64,000 bases of DNA from Candidatus Zixiibacteriota bacterium (GTDB lineage Bacteria; Zixibacteria; MSB-5A5; DSPP01), in contig JAKEHY010000015.1 of assembly GCA_022614805.1 (NCBI GenBank), forward strand, positions 93,201 through 157,200, in the 5' to 3' direction. Shown here piece by piece: positions 34,594 to 42,802 of the stretch; the first letter of the stretch is position 1; the number at the start of each line of letters is the position of its first letter. The notes under the pieces were generated by a model. It saw only the letters and a program-made list of their open reading frames with translations, had not been told where the DNA came from and ran no database searches. The translations under genes and the position numbers were made by a program.

Positions 34594-34968
34594 TCAAGCC
34601 GCCGCCGACTCCGTCGCCCGGCGGACGGTGGCGAAAAGCTGGTTGATGTTGAAGGGCTTGATGACGTAGTCGTACACCCGCTGACGCAGGGCCTCCAGGG
34701 CCGACTCCAGACTCGGGAAACCGGTGATGATGACCACCGGCGTCGAAATTTTCTTTTTGCGGACCTCCTTGATGAACTCGAGGCCGTCCATCGCCGGCAT
34801 TTTCAAATCCACCAGAAGGACGTCAAAGTTTTGTTTGGCAAGTTTTTCCAACGCCGCCGGGCCGGAATCGGCCACCGAAACCCGGTACCCCTTTTCCAGA
34901 AAAAAATCGAAGAGCAGGTCCCGGATTAAAAGCTCGTCATCTACCACCAGAACGGATTTTTCTTGCAC
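34594..34968 (-). CDS. single-domain response regulator
   Basis: A 124-residue receiver-only protein: N-terminal VLVVDDE acidic pair, phosphoacceptor Asp in DVLLVDLKMPAMDG, Thr switch in VVIITGF and Lys in YVIKPF. No output domain. Its start overlaps the upstream HATPase gene by 32 bp, so the two are coupled. Output is probably through protein contact, perhaps with the anti-sigma-type kinase or the adjacent NtrB/NtrC pair. Confidence 0.93.
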   Translation of the reverse strand: MQEKSVLVVDDELLIRDLLFDFFLEKGYRVSVADSGPAALEKLAKQNFDVLLVDLKMPAMDGLEFIKEVRKKKISTPVVIITGFPSLESALEALRQRVYDYVIKPFNINQLFATVRRATESAAA

Positions 34969-35452
34969 GTCTTCGGCCCCTCTTTTTTTCCCCTTGTTTA
35001 TCTTTCGGCATTTTGAAGCGCAACTCCACCCAGAAGACGCCGTTCTGACGGCGGACCGAAACCCGATCGGCCAGTTTATGCATCAACTCCCAGCCCCGTC
35101 CGGAGGTGTCAAAAAGCTCACTTTTTCTGGGGGAACGCGGTTGGGAACCCTCCCCTTCATCCCCCACCCGCGCCGCGAGGCCGTCGCCGGAGCGGGAAAT
35201 CTGAACCTGCACCTTTTTTTTGGGATTGGCCCGGTTGCCGTGCAGGAGGGCGTTGCTGAAAGCTTCTCCAGTCGCCAAAACCACCCGGCTCGAATCCTCT
35301 TTTGCGACGAAAAAACTTTCCAAGGTAGCTTCCAGCCAGACGTAAAAGGACTCCAGAACGCCGGGGTCGGAACGGAAATTCTTGGCGATAACGGTCGTTT
35401 TCCGGGGGGTCATTTCGGGCTTGGTCGCATCCAGGTTGGCCAAAATATGCAT
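34937..35452 (-). CDS. RsbW-like anti-sigma/serine kinase ATPase
   Basis: 171 residues. The N-box ATGEAFSNALLHGN and G-box SGRGWELMHKLAD identify a HATPase_c_2 (RsbW/SpoIIAB-type) domain. Such proteins bind sigma factors or phosphorylate anti-anti-sigma factors. No STAS partner is visible nearby. The C-terminus is an unusual basic tail (KKRGRRRARKIRSGGR), in the part that overlaps the receiver gene. Start at ATG 35452; ATG 35413 is an alternative. Confidence 0.85.
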   Translation of the reverse strand: MHILANLDATKPEMTPRKTTVIAKNFRSDPGVLESFYVWLEATLESFFVAKEDSSRVVLATGEAFSNALLHGNRANPKKKVQVQISRSGDGLAARVGDEGEGSQPRSPRKSELFDTSGRGWELMHKLADRVSVRRQNGVFWVELRFKMPKDKQGEKKRGRRRARKIRSGGR

Positions 35453-35604
35453 CTTTTCTTTTAAGGAAAGCCCAAAAAAACGGATTTTCTCTCCTCCTTC
35501 TTTTTGAAATCATCGGTAAGTCGGATGGGAGCTTGACGGTCAGGCCCCAAAAAGGGGTTGCTTTTCCGGTTTTTGGACGTACCTTTTATGGTTGGAAAGG
35601 GTTG

Positions 35605-35634
35605 TTGACATAATGGATGGGCGGGATGTATTTT
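35605..35634 (+). promoter_or_regulatory. candidate sigma-70 promoter of the BACON-repeat gene
   Basis: TTGACA (35605-35610), an 18-bp spacer, then TATTTT (35629-35634). The predicted leader is about 75 nt to ATG 35717. Confidence 0.5.
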
Positions 35635-35716
35635 GCCCGTTGACAGGTTTCTCGCCTGCTTGAGGGGACAGGCGGAGGTGAGAACGAAAACAGCTTTTAT
35701 TGAAAGGATAAACGGT

Positions 35717-37972
35717 ATGCGGCGGCCGGCTTTCGGAGTGGCGTTTTTACTTTTATTTTGGGCGGCGCAGGCTTTCCCTCAATCCGCCGTGATTTCCGTT
35801 TCCCCCCCTTCGCTTACTTTCAATGCGTTTCAATCCGGTGCTTTGCCCGCTTCCCAGACTGTGGATATCACCAACACCGGCGGCGGGAGTTTGAACTGGT
35901 CGGCCTTCCGGGCGCGCAACTCCTTCTGGCTCTCTTTGGTGCCGACGGTGGGCACGGCCCCCGGCACCGTCACCGTCTCCATCACCGCCACCGGTCTGGC
36001 GCCCAATACGTACTACGACACCATCTTGGTCTACTCTGCCGGTGCGAATAATTCCCCCCAGCGGGTGCCGGTCACCTATACCGTTTCGGTGGCCCCCACT
36101 CCGGCCGTGATTTCGGTTTCCCCCGCTTCGCTTACTTTCAATGCCTTTCAGTCCGGTGCTTTGCCCGCTTCCCAGACTTTGGATATTACCAACACGGGCA
36201 GCGGGACGCTGAACTGGACGGCGGCCGAGGCTCGCAACTCCGGCTGGCTCAATCTGGTGCCGACCAACGGAACCGCTCCCGGCTCCATCACCGTCACTAT
36301 CACCACCACGGGTTTGGTCCCAAACACCTATTACGACACCATCGTGGTTTCTTCTGCCGATGCGAATAATTCCCCCCAGCGGGTGCCGGTCACTTACGCC
36401 GTTTCGGCGGCGCCGACGCCGGCCGTGATTTCACTTTCCCCCGCTTCATTTACTTTTAATGCCTTTCAGTCCGGCGCTTTGCCCGCTTCCCAGACTTTGG
36501 ATATTACCAACACGGGCAGCGGGACGCTGAACTGGACGGCGGCCGAGGCTCTTAACTCTGGCTGGCTCAATCTGGTGCCGACCAACGGAACCGCTCCCGG
36601 CTCCATCACCGTCTCCATCACCGCCACCGGCCTGGCGCCCAATACGTACTACGATACCATCGTAGTTTCTTCTGCCGATGCAAATAATTCCCCCCAGCGG
36701 GTGCCGGTCACTTACACCGTTTCGGCGGCCCCCACTCCGGCCGTGATTTCGCTTTCCCCCGATTCGCTTACTTTCAATGCTTTTCAAACCGGCGCTTTGC
36801 CCGCTTTCCAGACTGTGGATATTGCCAACACCGGCAGTGGAGCCTTGAACTGGACGGCCTTCCGGGCGCGCAACTCCATCTGGCTCTCTCTGGCGCCATC
36901 CCCGACGGAAGGCACAGCCCCCAGCACCATCACCGTCTCCATCACCACCACCAGTCTGGTACCAAACACCTATTACGACACCATCGTGGTTTTTTCTGCT
37001 GACGCGGGGAATTCCCCCCAGCAGGTTCCCGTCACGTATATATTGACGGGCCCCTCCATATTCCCTTCTCCGGACAGCCTCCTGTTTTCGGGCAGCCAGG
37101 GGGGACCCAATCCAGCCGGTCAAATTCTTTCGATAGATGCCACCAGTCCTAACATCGCCTGGTCGGTTTCGAAAAGCCAGAGCTGGCTGGGTTTAACGCC
37201 GGTTGCCGATACCGGGAGCGGGCAGGTGAGCGTATCTGCCAGCCTCGCAGGGTTGGTTGAAGGGGATTACTTTGACTCGATAGTCGTGACGGCCCCCCAG
37301 GCTGTAAATTCTCCCCGCCAGGTGCCGGTGCATCTGCACGTGGAAGGGCCGGTATTGTCATCAGCCTCTTTGCAGGTTTCCCCGGATTCCTTGGATTTCG
37401 ACGCCCAGCGGAATCAACCCATTCCGCCGCAGTCCATCGACATTTCCAACGGCGGACAGCTTCCCCTGAACTGGACGGCGGCCGTCTTGCACGGCGCCGC
37501 CTGGCTTGCCATCGACCCCTCTTCGGGCACCGACGGCGGAACCATAACCGTTACCGTCACGACCGACTTGGACCCGCTGACTTACGTGGATACGATAAAA
37601 ATCGAGGCCCCCGATGCTTTGAACTCCCCCCGTTTCATACCGGTGCGGCTGAATGTGACCACCGACGCGGGAGATGGCCCGGCCAATCGGCCCCGCTCTT
37701 TTGCCCTTTTCCAAAACTATCCCAATCCGTTCAATCCGGCAACCAAAATTGACTTCGCCCTTCCCCGTTCCGGTTACGCCCGGTTGGAGGTATTCAACGT
37801 TGTCGGTCAGCGGATTCGGGTTTTGGTGGATGGGGAACTTTCGGCCGGCTTGCATTCGGTCGTCTGGGACGGCCGGGAATCTTCGGGCCAACTGGTCGGT
37901 TCGGGGATTTACTTCTATCGTTTGAAATCGGAAAACTTATCCGACATCAAGCGAGCGGTGTTCTTAAAGTAA
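35717..37972 (+). CDS. secreted BACON-repeat protein with FCB-type sorting tail
   Basis: 751 residues. Start at ATG 35717 with AAGGA upstream; a signal peptide follows (RRPAFGVAFLLLFWAAQAFPQ). Four near-identical 106-aa repeats (period 318 bp, from 35786) have the form VISVSPPSLTFNAFQ...LNWTAAEARNSGWLNLVP...YDTIVVSSADANNSPQRVPV, typical of BACON-like Ig folds; two diverged copies follow. The C-terminus is a classical secretion/sorting module (FALFQNYPNPFNPATKIDF ... GSGIYFYRLKS). A cell-surface or secreted carbohydrate- or protein-binding role is likely. The next features are a tRNA and the toxin-antitoxin pair. Confidence 0.88.
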   Translation: MRRPAFGVAFLLLFWAAQAFPQSAVISVSPPSLTFNAFQSGALPASQTVDITNTGGGSLNWSAFRARNSFWLSLVPTVGTAPGTVTVSITATGLAPNTYYDTILVYSAGANNSPQRVPVTYTVSVAPTPAVISVSPASLTFNAFQSGALPASQTLDITNTGSGTLNWTAAEARNSGWLNLVPTNGTAPGSITVTITTTGLVPNTYYDTIVVSSADANNSPQRVPVTYAVSAAPTPAVISLSPASFTFNAFQSGALPASQTLDITNTGSGTLNWTAAEALNSGWLNLVPTNGTAPGSITVSITATGLAPNTYYDTIVVSSADANNSPQRVPVTYTVSAAPTPAVISLSPDSLTFNAFQTGALPAFQTVDIANTGSGALNWTAFRARNSIWLSLAPSPTEGTAPSTITVSITTTSLVPNTYYDTIVVFSADAGNSPQQVPVTYILTGPSIFPSPDSLLFSGSQGGPNPAGQILSIDATSPNIAWSVSKSQSWLGLTPVADTGSGQVSVSASLAGLVEGDYFDSIVVTAPQAVNSPRQVPVHLHVEGPVLSSASLQVSPDSLDFDAQRNQPIPPQSIDISNGGQLPLNWTAAVLHGAAWLAIDPSSGTDGGTITVTVTTDLDPLTYVDTIKIEAPDALNSPRFIPVRLNVTTDAGDGPANRPRSFALFQNYPNPFNPATKIDFALPRSGYARLEVFNVVGQRIRVLVDGELSAGLHSVVWDGRESSGQLVGSGIYFYRLKSENLSDIKRAVFLK
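35786..37060 (+). repeat. four tandem 318-bp repeats encoding BACON domains
   Basis: Unit starts at 35786, 36104, 36422 and 36740 (each GCCGTGATTTC). Spacing is exactly 318 bp, and stretches such as GCGGGTGCCGGTCAC recur nearly unchanged, implying recent duplication or ongoing homogenisation. Confidence 0.92.
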
Positions 37973-38260
37973 CACTTTAATCCATATTCAAAACAGGGCC
38001 ATTCATCAAGAATAGACAGTCTTGTTTTTTTACCAATCTCTAATCTCCAGTCTCCAATCCCTGTATTAAATGCCGGAGGCCGGACTCGAACCGGCACCCC
38101 GAAGAATCGGGGAGGGATTTTAAGTCCCTTGCGTCTACCATTCCGCCACTCCGGCAACTTATTCAAAATACGGTTTTACTTTTAATCAGGCAAACTTTCA
38201 ACGATTGCGTTGCCCAATCTACTTGAAAAATGCTTAGCCCAGGGGTTTCCGTCCCTGGGT
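37973..38260. other. intergenic region around tRNA-Leu
   Basis: Contains tRNA-Leu and, at about 38033-38060, a CTAATCTCCAGTCTCCAATC sequence whose reverse complement resembles one at about 60333-60352. No protein gene is supported. Confidence 0.6.
38071..38155 (-). tRNA. tRNA-Leu (anticodon TAA)
   Basis: An 85-nt class II tRNA on the - strand. Acceptor stem GCCGGAG/CTCCGGC, anticodon stem AGGGA/TCCCT with loop CTTAAAA, a long variable arm (CCCCGATTCTTCGGGG) and T loop TTCGAGT. It reads UUA (and UUG) codons. Confidence 0.96.
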
Positions 38261-38518
38261 TTACCGGTAGACCTCTTTGCGGTGCGCGATGGTCAAAACG
38301 AGAACGATTATTTGCCTGGATTGAATTTGATAAACGATGCGGTAGTTCCCCATCCGGTGGGAAAAACAGCCTTTGAACTCCCCTTTCAACGGTTTCCCCT
38401 CTTCGAAGGGAGCACGGACGATTTCATCCAGCGCCGCCAGAATTCGGGGCCGAATCGCATCGGGCAGGGCCTCGTAGTCCTTTTTGGCCCGCCGGGTGAA
38501 GAGAATCCGGTAGGTCAA
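38261..38518 (-). CDS. RelE/ParE-family toxin
   Basis: An 85-residue mRNA-interferase-type toxin (TYRILFTRRAKKDYEALP ... FSHRMGNYRIVYQI ... VLTIAHRKEVYR); the ending matches the RelE/YoeB group. Start is TTG 38518, two bases after the antitoxin stop, so translation is coupled. Together with the upstream Phd-type gene it forms a type II toxin-antitoxin module. Confidence 0.9.
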   Translation of the reverse strand: MTYRILFTRRAKKDYEALPDAIRPRILAALDEIVRAPFEEGKPLKGEFKGCFSHRMGNYRIVYQIQSRQIIVLVLTIAHRKEVYR

Positions 38519-38520
38519 AA

Positions 38521-38796
38521 CTACCTTTTCTGCTTTTTACCCGTCACTTTTTCGTAGGGATAGACCCGTCCGGCTCTTGCGTCCGCTTTGGCCTCTTTTA
38601 GCGCCTTGATAAATTCCGGGTCGGATGAAAGCTCCAAAGTTTCCAGCCATCCCTCGTACTCTTCGGCGCTCATCAGAACCGCGACCGGCTTCCCTTTCTT
38701 GGTCAAAAGATACCGCTTGTAGGCCCGGCCGGTTTTGTCCACCATTTCCAACAAATTTTTCCGGGCCTCCGTGGTGGTCAATATCGATACCGACAT
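38521..38796 (-). CDS. Phd/YefM-family antitoxin
   Basis: A 91-residue antitoxin. The N-terminal DNA-binding region MSVSILTTTEARKNLLEMVD and KKGKPVAVLMSAEEYEGWLETLE are typical of Phd/YefM, and the C-terminal acidic then basic helix would wrap the toxin. A good Shine-Dalgarno AAGGAGAAGG precedes ATG 38796. It is the first gene of the module and its probable autorepressor through the operator at 38811-38831. Confidence 0.92.
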   Translation of the reverse strand: MSVSILTTTEARKNLLEMVDKTGRAYKRYLLTKKGKPVAVLMSAEEYEGWLETLELSSDPEFIKALKEAKADARAGRVYPYEKVTGKKQKR

Positions 38797-38810
38797 ACCT
38801 TCTCCTTATA

Positions 38811-38860
38811 TGCACACTTTAGTGCACACTTCAATCTAATACGATTATCGGCGGCGTCAA
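38811..38860 (-). promoter_or_regulatory. toxin-antitoxin promoter and operator
   Basis: On the - strand TTGACG (38860-38855), a 16-bp spacer, then TAGATT (38838-38833). Just downstream, covering the likely transcription start, are two direct copies of AAGTGTGCA (38831-38823 and 38819-38811) with a central GTGCAC palindrome, a suitable site for antitoxin binding. Confidence 0.5.
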
Positions 38861-38918
38861 CCGGAAAATTGATTTATCGGTAAATGAAAATATATTCGGG
38901 GAATGGGGTTCTGGACAG

Positions 38919-40430
38919 GTGAGCAAGGATAAACCGGCCCTCATCATTCACGGCCACTTTTACCAGCCGCCGCGTGAGAATCCGTGGACGGGGGCCGTCG
39001 ACCCGGAACCGTCGGCTCATCCCTTCCCCAACTGGAATGAGCGGATTTTTCAGGAATGCTATCGCCCCAATGCGTTTGCGGAAATCCTCGACGAAAAAGG
39101 CAAGGTCTTAAAAGCGGTGAACAATTACTCCGGCGTAAGTTTCAACATTGGCCCCACCCTCTTTTCCTGGCTGGAGAAGTTTCACCCCGACACGTATCAA
39201 CGCATCCTCAAAGCCGACCAGGAAAGTATCCGCAGGCGCGGCGGGCACGGCAACGCCATTGCCCAAGCCTACGTTCACGCCATTCTGCCTTTGTGCAACG
39301 ACCGGGACCGGCGGACGCTGGTGCGCTGGGGTATGGCCGAGTTTCAGCATCGCTTTGGCCGGTCGCCGGAGTCGCTCTGGTTGCCCGAAACGGCCTGCAA
39401 TGAGGAAACTTTGGGCGTTTTGATTGATGAAGGGCTGAAGTTTGTAATTCTCTCCCCTTCCCAGGCGGAACGGGTGCGGGCAGACAAACAAAAAGACTGG
39501 CTGGACGTGAGTAAGGGAACCATCGACACGGGCCGGCCCTACCGCTTCCTTCACCGGGACGGCTCCGACCGTTCGATAGTTGTTTTCTTTTACAACGATG
39601 CGGTTGCCAAGGCCATCGCATTTGAAGGCGTTCTCATTTCCAGCCGGGCGTTGGTTGACCGCTTTGAAAAGCATTTGGAGGCTTCCAGTTCACTGGTATC
39701 GGCGGCGGTGGACGGCGAATCGTGCGGCCATCATTTTCGGTACGGAGAACGGTGCTTGGCCTACGCACTCGAAGAAGAGGCCCCCAAGAGGGGATTCCGG
39801 ATAACCAACTACGGCGAGTTTTTGGAACATAATCCACCCAAGGTGGAACTTGAACTGAAGAAAAGTCCGGATGGAAAAGGAACGGCTTGGAGCTGCCCGC
39901 ACGGTTTGGGGCGCTGGTACACCGACTGCGGCTGTCAGGTCGGCGGGCAGGAGGGCTGGAACCAAGCTTGGCGGGGCCCTCTGCGGGAAGCGCTCGACCT
40001 GTTGCGGGACAAGTCCGCGCACTTTTTTCAGGAGGCGGAGCTTTTCATCGACCCCTGGAAAGCTCGCGACAGGTATGTTGAGGTATTGCTAAACCCCAAA
40101 ACCCCGCAGAATTTCTTGGAAAAACATCTGAAGAAAAATTCAGGAGAGCGGGAACGGGCGAAGGCGCTTTCGCATTTGGAGTTGCAAAAAGACACCTTGC
40201 TGATGTATTCCAGTTGCGGCTGGTTTTTCGCCGATATTTCCGGGCTTGAATCGGTTTTGGTTATGAAATTCGCCGGCCGGGTGCTTGACTATTTTGATGA
40301 ACTGGGTTTGAAATCTCCCAGAAAAGATTTTTTGGAGATATTGTCCCGGGCCCAAAGCAATTTGCCGAAAACGGGAAATGGCGCGGACGTTTTTCGACGC
40401 TTGGTCGAACCCTTGAGCAAAAAGAAATAA
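38919..40430 (+). CDS. GH57-like/DUF3536 glycoside hydrolase-family protein, short form
   Basis: 503 residues starting at GTG 38919. The N-terminus matches GH57-type proteins: HGHFYQPPRENPW, NWNERIFQECYRPNA, NNYSGVSFNIGPTL, GHGNAIAQAYVHAILP, LWLPETACNEETL. The later part matches DUF3536 (SCPHGLGRWYTDCGC, GWNQAWRGPLREAL, YSSCGWFFADISGLE). DUF3536 proteins I recall are about 800 aa, so the C-terminal ~300 residues are missing; the stop looks clean rather than a decay. An alpha-glucan-acting enzyme is suggested but the substrate is unproven. Confidence 0.88.
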   Translation: MSKDKPALIIHGHFYQPPRENPWTGAVDPEPSAHPFPNWNERIFQECYRPNAFAEILDEKGKVLKAVNNYSGVSFNIGPTLFSWLEKFHPDTYQRILKADQESIRRRGGHGNAIAQAYVHAILPLCNDRDRRTLVRWGMAEFQHRFGRSPESLWLPETACNEETLGVLIDEGLKFVILSPSQAERVRADKQKDWLDVSKGTIDTGRPYRFLHRDGSDRSIVVFFYNDAVAKAIAFEGVLISSRALVDRFEKHLEASSSLVSAAVDGESCGHHFRYGERCLAYALEEEAPKRGFRITNYGEFLEHNPPKVELELKKSPDGKGTAWSCPHGLGRWYTDCGCQVGGQEGWNQAWRGPLREALDLLRDKSAHFFQEAELFIDPWKARDRYVEVLLNPKTPQNFLEKHLKKNSGERERAKALSHLELQKDTLLMYSSCGWFFADISGLESVLVMKFAGRVLDYFDELGLKSPRKDFLEILSRAQSNLPKTGNGADVFRRLVEPLSKKK

Positions 40431-40436
40431 AAAACG

Positions 40437-40823
40437 TTAGGGCACGTCTATGGTCACCTGCCCCGGAAAGGTGATTTGAATGATGCCGGCCCAGGCGCAC
40501 ATACATTTGGAGGTCTGATTTAATGCCGGCATCCCCCCTATGAGCGTAGTGGGGGAACCGGGCGCCCACGGGGCGGGAATGACCGGTATGCAGGGCTGCG
40601 GGGTCAAAACCCCCATCGCCGCCGCCGTCGCGGCGGCTACTTGAGGATTGGCCAGGGACATACACATTCCAAATGGCGGGATGTTTACGAACGGTTTGTT
40701 GTCCATAATACTCGCCGCCGCCGCCCCGCCAACGACTTTACTGGTTGGCAAAACGTTCAGCGTGGAAGGCGCCATCCCAAAACTGCACATCATCATCGCC
40801 CCAGAAGTCACCAGCTTGCCCAT
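40437..40823 (-). CDS. DUF4280 PAAR-like spike protein
   Basis: A 128-residue PAAR-like protein of the DUF4280 type: GAMMMCSFGMAPSTLNVLP, NIPPFGMCMSLANPQVAAATAA, GVLTPQPCIPVIPAPW. Conserved Cys residues could bind a metal at the spike tip. Start is ATG 40823, preceded by AGGAGG; the frame opens further upstream. Last gene of the T6SS-linked run; it would cap the VgrG spike encoded at 52442-54505. Confidence 0.88.
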   Translation of the reverse strand: MGKLVTSGAMMMCSFGMAPSTLNVLPTSKVVGGAAAASIMDNKPFVNIPPFGMCMSLANPQVAAATAAAMGVLTPQPCIPVIPAPWAPGSPTTLIGGMPALNQTSKCMCAWAGIIQITFPGQVTIDVP

Positions 40824-40902
40824 TTGCCTCCTTCCTGCGTAACCCGAACCCGAAACCGGCATCGGATTTGTGGCCCGGTCTTTGGCGACAAAAAAGGCCG
40901 TC

Positions 40903-41625
40903 TCATTCGTTTTCCGCAAACAACGTCCAGGTTCGGCTCTTTTTCCATTTGGCGATTTCAGCGTTTTTCTCTCTGTCTTCCAAATCGAGAAATGCGCGGG
41001 CGTTCATATAGTACGCCTCCTCGCTTTCGGGATAATTAAGCAAAAGCCGCAAGAGAAGGTAGGCCTCGTCGCAAACCCGCCGGGGCGGAGGTTCCTCCTC
41101 CTCTTTTATCGGCGAAAGCGACGGCGGTATGGGAATTTGGCGGGTGTCCTCCAGCAGCTTTTCAAATTTTTCCAGCGTTTGCTTACGCAATTCCAATTCC
41201 GCTTCCACGACCGTATGCAAAGACCAGTTCAGCTGCCGAAGGTCCGAAGGATTGGGGGCTTCCAGCAAGGGAACCACGACCAGTTCTTCCAGACCGCTCA
41301 AAAGCAGAGCCGCCTTGGCCGACATCTTGGGGTCGTAGCCCTGCCAGTGCTGGACCGCCGCGCGTACCGGCTCCCGTGCCTCGCTTACCACCTGCTGCGC
41401 CAAGGAATCGATTTCCGCTGGCTGGTTCTCCTCCAGTTTACTTAGCTTTTCAACCAATTGCTCCTGCTTCATTCGGTGTTCTCCTCCCTTCTTGCTCTCG
41501 CACCCGTTTAAACCCATAAGGATAGCACTTGCAAGAAAAATGACAACCCCGGACACCCGGCCGCGGCTAACCCATTTGGCTATTACGACCGGTTGGATGT
41601 AATTGGGATGGTTCGTTGGACGCAT
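40903..41625 (-). CDS. putative lipoprotein, T6SS locus
   Basis: 240 residues. A hydrophobic segment VSGVVIFLASAILMGLNGC ends in a lipobox-like LNGC (Cys42). The start is uncertain. The mature part is helical, rich in Glu/Leu (LSKLEENQPAEIDSLAQQ; EAELELRKQTLEKFEKLL), with no recognised family. It lies 22 bp downstream of the third caspase-like gene and 79 bp before the PAAR-like gene. A periplasmic immunity or assembly lipoprotein role is inferred from position only; it does not resemble TssJ. Confidence 0.65.
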   Translation of the reverse strand: MRPTNHPNYIQPVVIAKWVSRGRVSGVVIFLASAILMGLNGCESKKGGEHRMKQEQLVEKLSKLEENQPAEIDSLAQQVVSEAREPVRAAVQHWQGYDPKMSAKAALLLSGLEELVVVPLLEAPNPSDLRQLNWSLHTVVEAELELRKQTLEKFEKLLEDTRQIPIPPSLSPIKEEEEPPPRRVCDEAYLLLRLLLNYPESEEAYYMNARAFLDLEDREKNAEIAKWKKSRTWTLFAENE

Positions 41626-41647
41626 GTTCGCCTCTCTTCAGATTATC

Positions 41648-42781
41648 TCAAATTAAGCGGTAATGCCTTCCTTCGTTTCGCAATATGCGGTTGGTTTTGC
41701 TTACCGCATACTCAAGGCTGGGGCCCCACGATTCATGAGCATTGTAGCGCGGATAAGTCAGGATATAGTACAACCACATACGGGAGACAAAAATTTCCGC
41801 CGTCGCCGTCGTCCAGTAGGCATAGCGTTCGTTACCATCCCGCCGCCAGTTTTTGTAAAACCGGAGAATTCTGTAGTTGTGAACAAATGTGCTGCATCCC
41901 AGATGGGCATAGACCCGGCATTGGAGGTTCGTTGCTCCCAAATCCATCGGCCGGCTGACGGTATCCGTCCAGCCGGCGCGAATGACCACGTGCGGGCCGG
42001 CATGCCCGCCCAAGCGCCCCGGGTAAGACCAAAATTGCTCCCCGGAACCAACCGGGCCAGCCACATGGCGGTTCAGTTCCTCGGCGGTGATGGGTTGGTC
42101 ATGCGGGCCCACCGCAATTCCGACCCTCGTTTTGCGCAACCGTTCCCGGCGGCGGTACTCGTTAATCTCCGGCACCAACTGGTCCAGCGTGCGGCGCACC
42201 AGCCCACCCCTTACTCGTCGGAGGTCCGGGTGGCACTCCTCCCGCGGAAGCGCCAGGGAAGAGCGAACCAGATTGGCCGTATATCCGTGTTCAAGGATTT
42301 CCTGCGCGGGTATGATTATAAAGGTGTATCCCAGGCGGTAAAGACCCGTTAGGGTCGGGTTCGAACCATTCTCCCAATCTTCGCCTACCGTTTGGTCCCC
42401 AAAGCACCCCCCCCGCCCGTAGCGGGCGTGGCCGGCGTAGACCACGTGGATTTCAGGCCTTTGCAGATATCCTTTGAACTCGTCTTTTCTTGTGGTAATC
42501 TCGATGTTAAAGCGCACCCCCTGCACGTCGCTTACGTAGGTCGCTCGTGTGTCGGAAGTAAATACGATGCCGGGAACTTTCTCACGGAGAAAGTCCGGAA
42601 AGCGCCATTTCCTCCCTGTAAAAGTCCGGTAATAGTCGCGGTCCACTTCCTCGGGAAGGTCGCTGTCCCGAAATTGAACTCCCTCCGCAATGGCAATCAA
42701 CCGGGTCTCGTAAGGGGCGAGCGAGCTGACGTGGGACGAGCCGGATGCGCCCCGTGATACGTGAACCGGCGGTTCAGTCAT
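41648..42781 (-). CDS. caspase-like (clan CD) candidate effector C
   Basis: 377 residues with no Sec signal. Two segments look like a clan CD cysteine-peptidase dyad: a hydrophobic strand ending HVVYAGHARYGRGG (His118) and another ending CRVYAHLGCSTF (Cys296). The 178-residue spacing is long for the fold, with an inserted region rich in Arg. The N-terminal ~60 residues are low-complexity. It is the third His...Cys protein of this locus, between LysM/PGB protein 2 and the lipoprotein. No family is recognised; assignment rests on motif and context. Confidence 0.55.
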   Translation of the reverse strand: MTEPPVHVSRGASGSSHVSSLAPYETRLIAIAEGVQFRDSDLPEEVDRDYYRTFTGRKWRFPDFLREKVPGIVFTSDTRATYVSDVQGVRFNIEITTRKDEFKGYLQRPEIHVVYAGHARYGRGGCFGDQTVGEDWENGSNPTLTGLYRLGYTFIIIPAQEILEHGYTANLVRSSLALPREECHPDLRRVRGGLVRRTLDQLVPEINEYRRRERLRKTRVGIAVGPHDQPITAEELNRHVAGPVGSGEQFWSYPGRLGGHAGPHVVIRAGWTDTVSRPMDLGATNLQCRVYAHLGCSTFVHNYRILRFYKNWRRDGNERYAYWTTATAEIFVSRMWLYYILTYPRYNAHESWGPSLEYAVSKTNRILRNEGRHYRLI

Positions 42782-42802
42782 AGTTGGTGCAACCCCTTTC
42801 CT

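Noticed and set aside
35786-37060. Regular 318-bp repeats as a possible CRISPR array
   Set aside because: Units are in-frame, far too long and encode beta-sandwich domains; no spacers.
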